Source: Nitrospirae bacterium GWC2_56_14 (GTDB lineage: Bacteria; Nitrospirota; UBA9217). From it: a DNA stretch of 6,850 nucleotides. Position numbers and translations under genes: made by a program. The stretch is from assembly GCA_001803705.1 (NCBI GenBank), contig MHDY01000057.1, positions 1 through 6,850 on the forward strand. The letters run 5' to 3'. Positions 6,026 through 6,850 of this stretch are shown one piece after another; the first letter of the stretch is position 1, and every line of letters begins with the position of its first letter. The notes under the pieces are model-generated. The model was given only the letters and a program-made list of their open reading frames with translations, was not told the DNA's origin and did no database searches.

Positions 6026-6850
6026 TACCCCTTCCCGCGCACAATATCCACCAGGTTCCTGAAACCGGTGACCGTGCGCACCGGCACTCCCAGCAGGTCC
6101 TCCATCTGGTCGAGGTTCATATTGTCGAGAAAAACGTGTTCATCATCTTTCAGAACGTTCTCCGGAATCAGGACCAGATCCCCGAGCCTTTTGCCTTTCA
6201 GAGCATGAACGATGTCACCGCCGCTCAGCAGTCCGGCAACGGTCACTGTCGGCCCGAAGAACCGGTTCTTCGCGACAATCTGCCTCACGGTCAGCCCTTT
6301 GACGCCCTTAAGCCTTTGCAGCGCGGTTTTTAATATTGCAGAGAATGAAGCACCCGTAACCACGGTCACCTTCAAGGTCGGAACACGGACCGGCACCCGG
6401 GTCCGTGCAGCATCACGAAGAAACTCGGCAACCATGCCGACGCCGTTCTCGATCTGCGGGAACTCCTCATAGGTCGCTGCTGACGGGAACGGCACTCCGG
6501 CCTTGATATAAAACTCATCCGATGCAAACACCAGGCGCGTGCCGAACTCCCTCCGGAACCGTCTGCCGAAGGTATCGATCGTCTTGAGCACCGCCCGTGC
6601 ACCGCTGCGGGTGAACAATTTTACGGGATACAGGTCATCACGGTATGCGGTTACCCCCACCGGCACGGCGGCTATGGACATGACCGCGGGAAAGAGTTGT
6701 GCTACATCCTCAATGGTCTTCACCAGGTGCTGACCGTCATTCACCCCCGGGCAGGTTACGATCTGCGTATGCATTCGGATCCCGCCGGCTGCCAGTCTTT
6801 TCATGAGCGTCATGATGTCCGGCGCTTTTCGGTTCCCCAGCATGAAGGAG
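6025..6850 (-). CDS. DUF512-family protein, C-terminal part (radical SAM / PDZ protein, runs off the right edge)
   Basis: The frame is open to the window edge and 274 residues are visible. An internal ATG at 6843 is not the likely start, because LGNRKAPDI and what follows sit mid-protein in this family. I recognise features of the DUF512 family: LGNRKAPDI, HTQIVTCPGVNDG, the VPVGVTAYR segment, FASDEFYIKAG, FPQIENGVG, then the C-terminal VVTGASFSAIL and NRFFGPTVTVAGLLSGGDI. Family members usually have a PDZ-like domain and a radical SAM core with the CxxxCxxC iron-sulfur cluster before this part. Those would lie beyond 6850 and are not seen here. The biochemical role of the family is not established. 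The stop TAA overlaps the aroE ATG by one base, so the two genes are almost certainly co-transcribed and coupled. No sign of damage is visible in the part present. Confidence 0.85.
   Translation of the reverse strand, partial: SFMLGNRKAPDIMTLMKRLAAGGIRMHTQIVTCPGVNDGQHLVKTIEDVAQLFPAVMSIAAVPVGVTAYRDDLYPVKLFTRSGARAVLKTIDTFGRRFRREFGTRLVFASDEFYIKAGVPFPSAATYEEFPQIENGVGMVAEFLRDAARTRVPVRVPTLKVTVVTGASFSAILKTALQRLKGVKGLTVRQIVAKNRFFGPTVTVAGLLSGGDIVHALKGKRLGDLVLIPENVLKDDEHVFLDNMNLDQMEDLLGVPVRTVTGFRNLVDIVRGKG

Noticed and set aside
1..6850. CRISPR arrays, insertion sequences, tRNA or phage genes, or a new defence-like system
   Set aside because: No spaced direct repeats, transposase motifs, RNA gene folds or unfamiliar gene clusters were seen. 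The coding space is filled by recognised families.

Overview
All supported genes lie on the minus strand, so the window reads from right to left. It holds the front half of a type IV pilus (T4P) cluster in the order pilB-pilT-pilC-pilS. Upstream of it is a two-gene unit: a DUF512-family (radical SAM-associated) protein and shikimate dehydrogenase. The pilB-T-C-S order is the one known from Myxococcus and Geobacter, where pilR and pilA follow. Together with the PilB, PilT and PilS sequence style and the moderate base composition, this suggests a Deltaproteobacteria-like (Desulfobacterota/Myxococcota) or Nitrospirota bacterium. There is no rRNA or other marker to fix the taxon.

Right edge to 6025: the C-terminal part of a DUF512 protein, whose N-terminus and iron-sulfur cysteines lie beyond the window. 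Its TAA stop shares one base with the first ATG of aroE (6025-5165), so the two are probably translationally coupled. From 5164 to 5069 is a 96-bp intergenic gap carrying the best promoter candidate in the window: TTGACA, 17 bp, TAATAT, then a short leader and a clear Shine-Dalgarno before pilB.

From 5068 leftwards come pilB (extension ATPase, with a tandem MshEN-type cyclic-di-GMP motif at its N-terminus), pilT (retraction ATPase), pilC (inner-membrane platform) and the first 250 codons of pilS (membrane sensor kinase, running off the left edge). PilB and PilT are cytoplasmic hexameric motors that would act in turn on the PilC platform to extend and retract pili. PilS would sense a membrane or pilin signal and, with PilR (expected just beyond the left edge), control pilin transcription. 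The 97-bp pilT-pilC gap is the only sizeable space inside the cluster.

I found no mobile element, CRISPR array, RNA gene or phage gene, and no clearly undescribed system. Most of the window is a conserved T4P locus. The points most worth checking are the intact c-di-GMP motif pair in PilB, an Asp-Leu-Asp signature in the AroE cofactor site that suggests NAD(H) rather than NADP(H), a G8 tract inside pilC, the pilB promoter, and several hairpin-forming inverted repeats.
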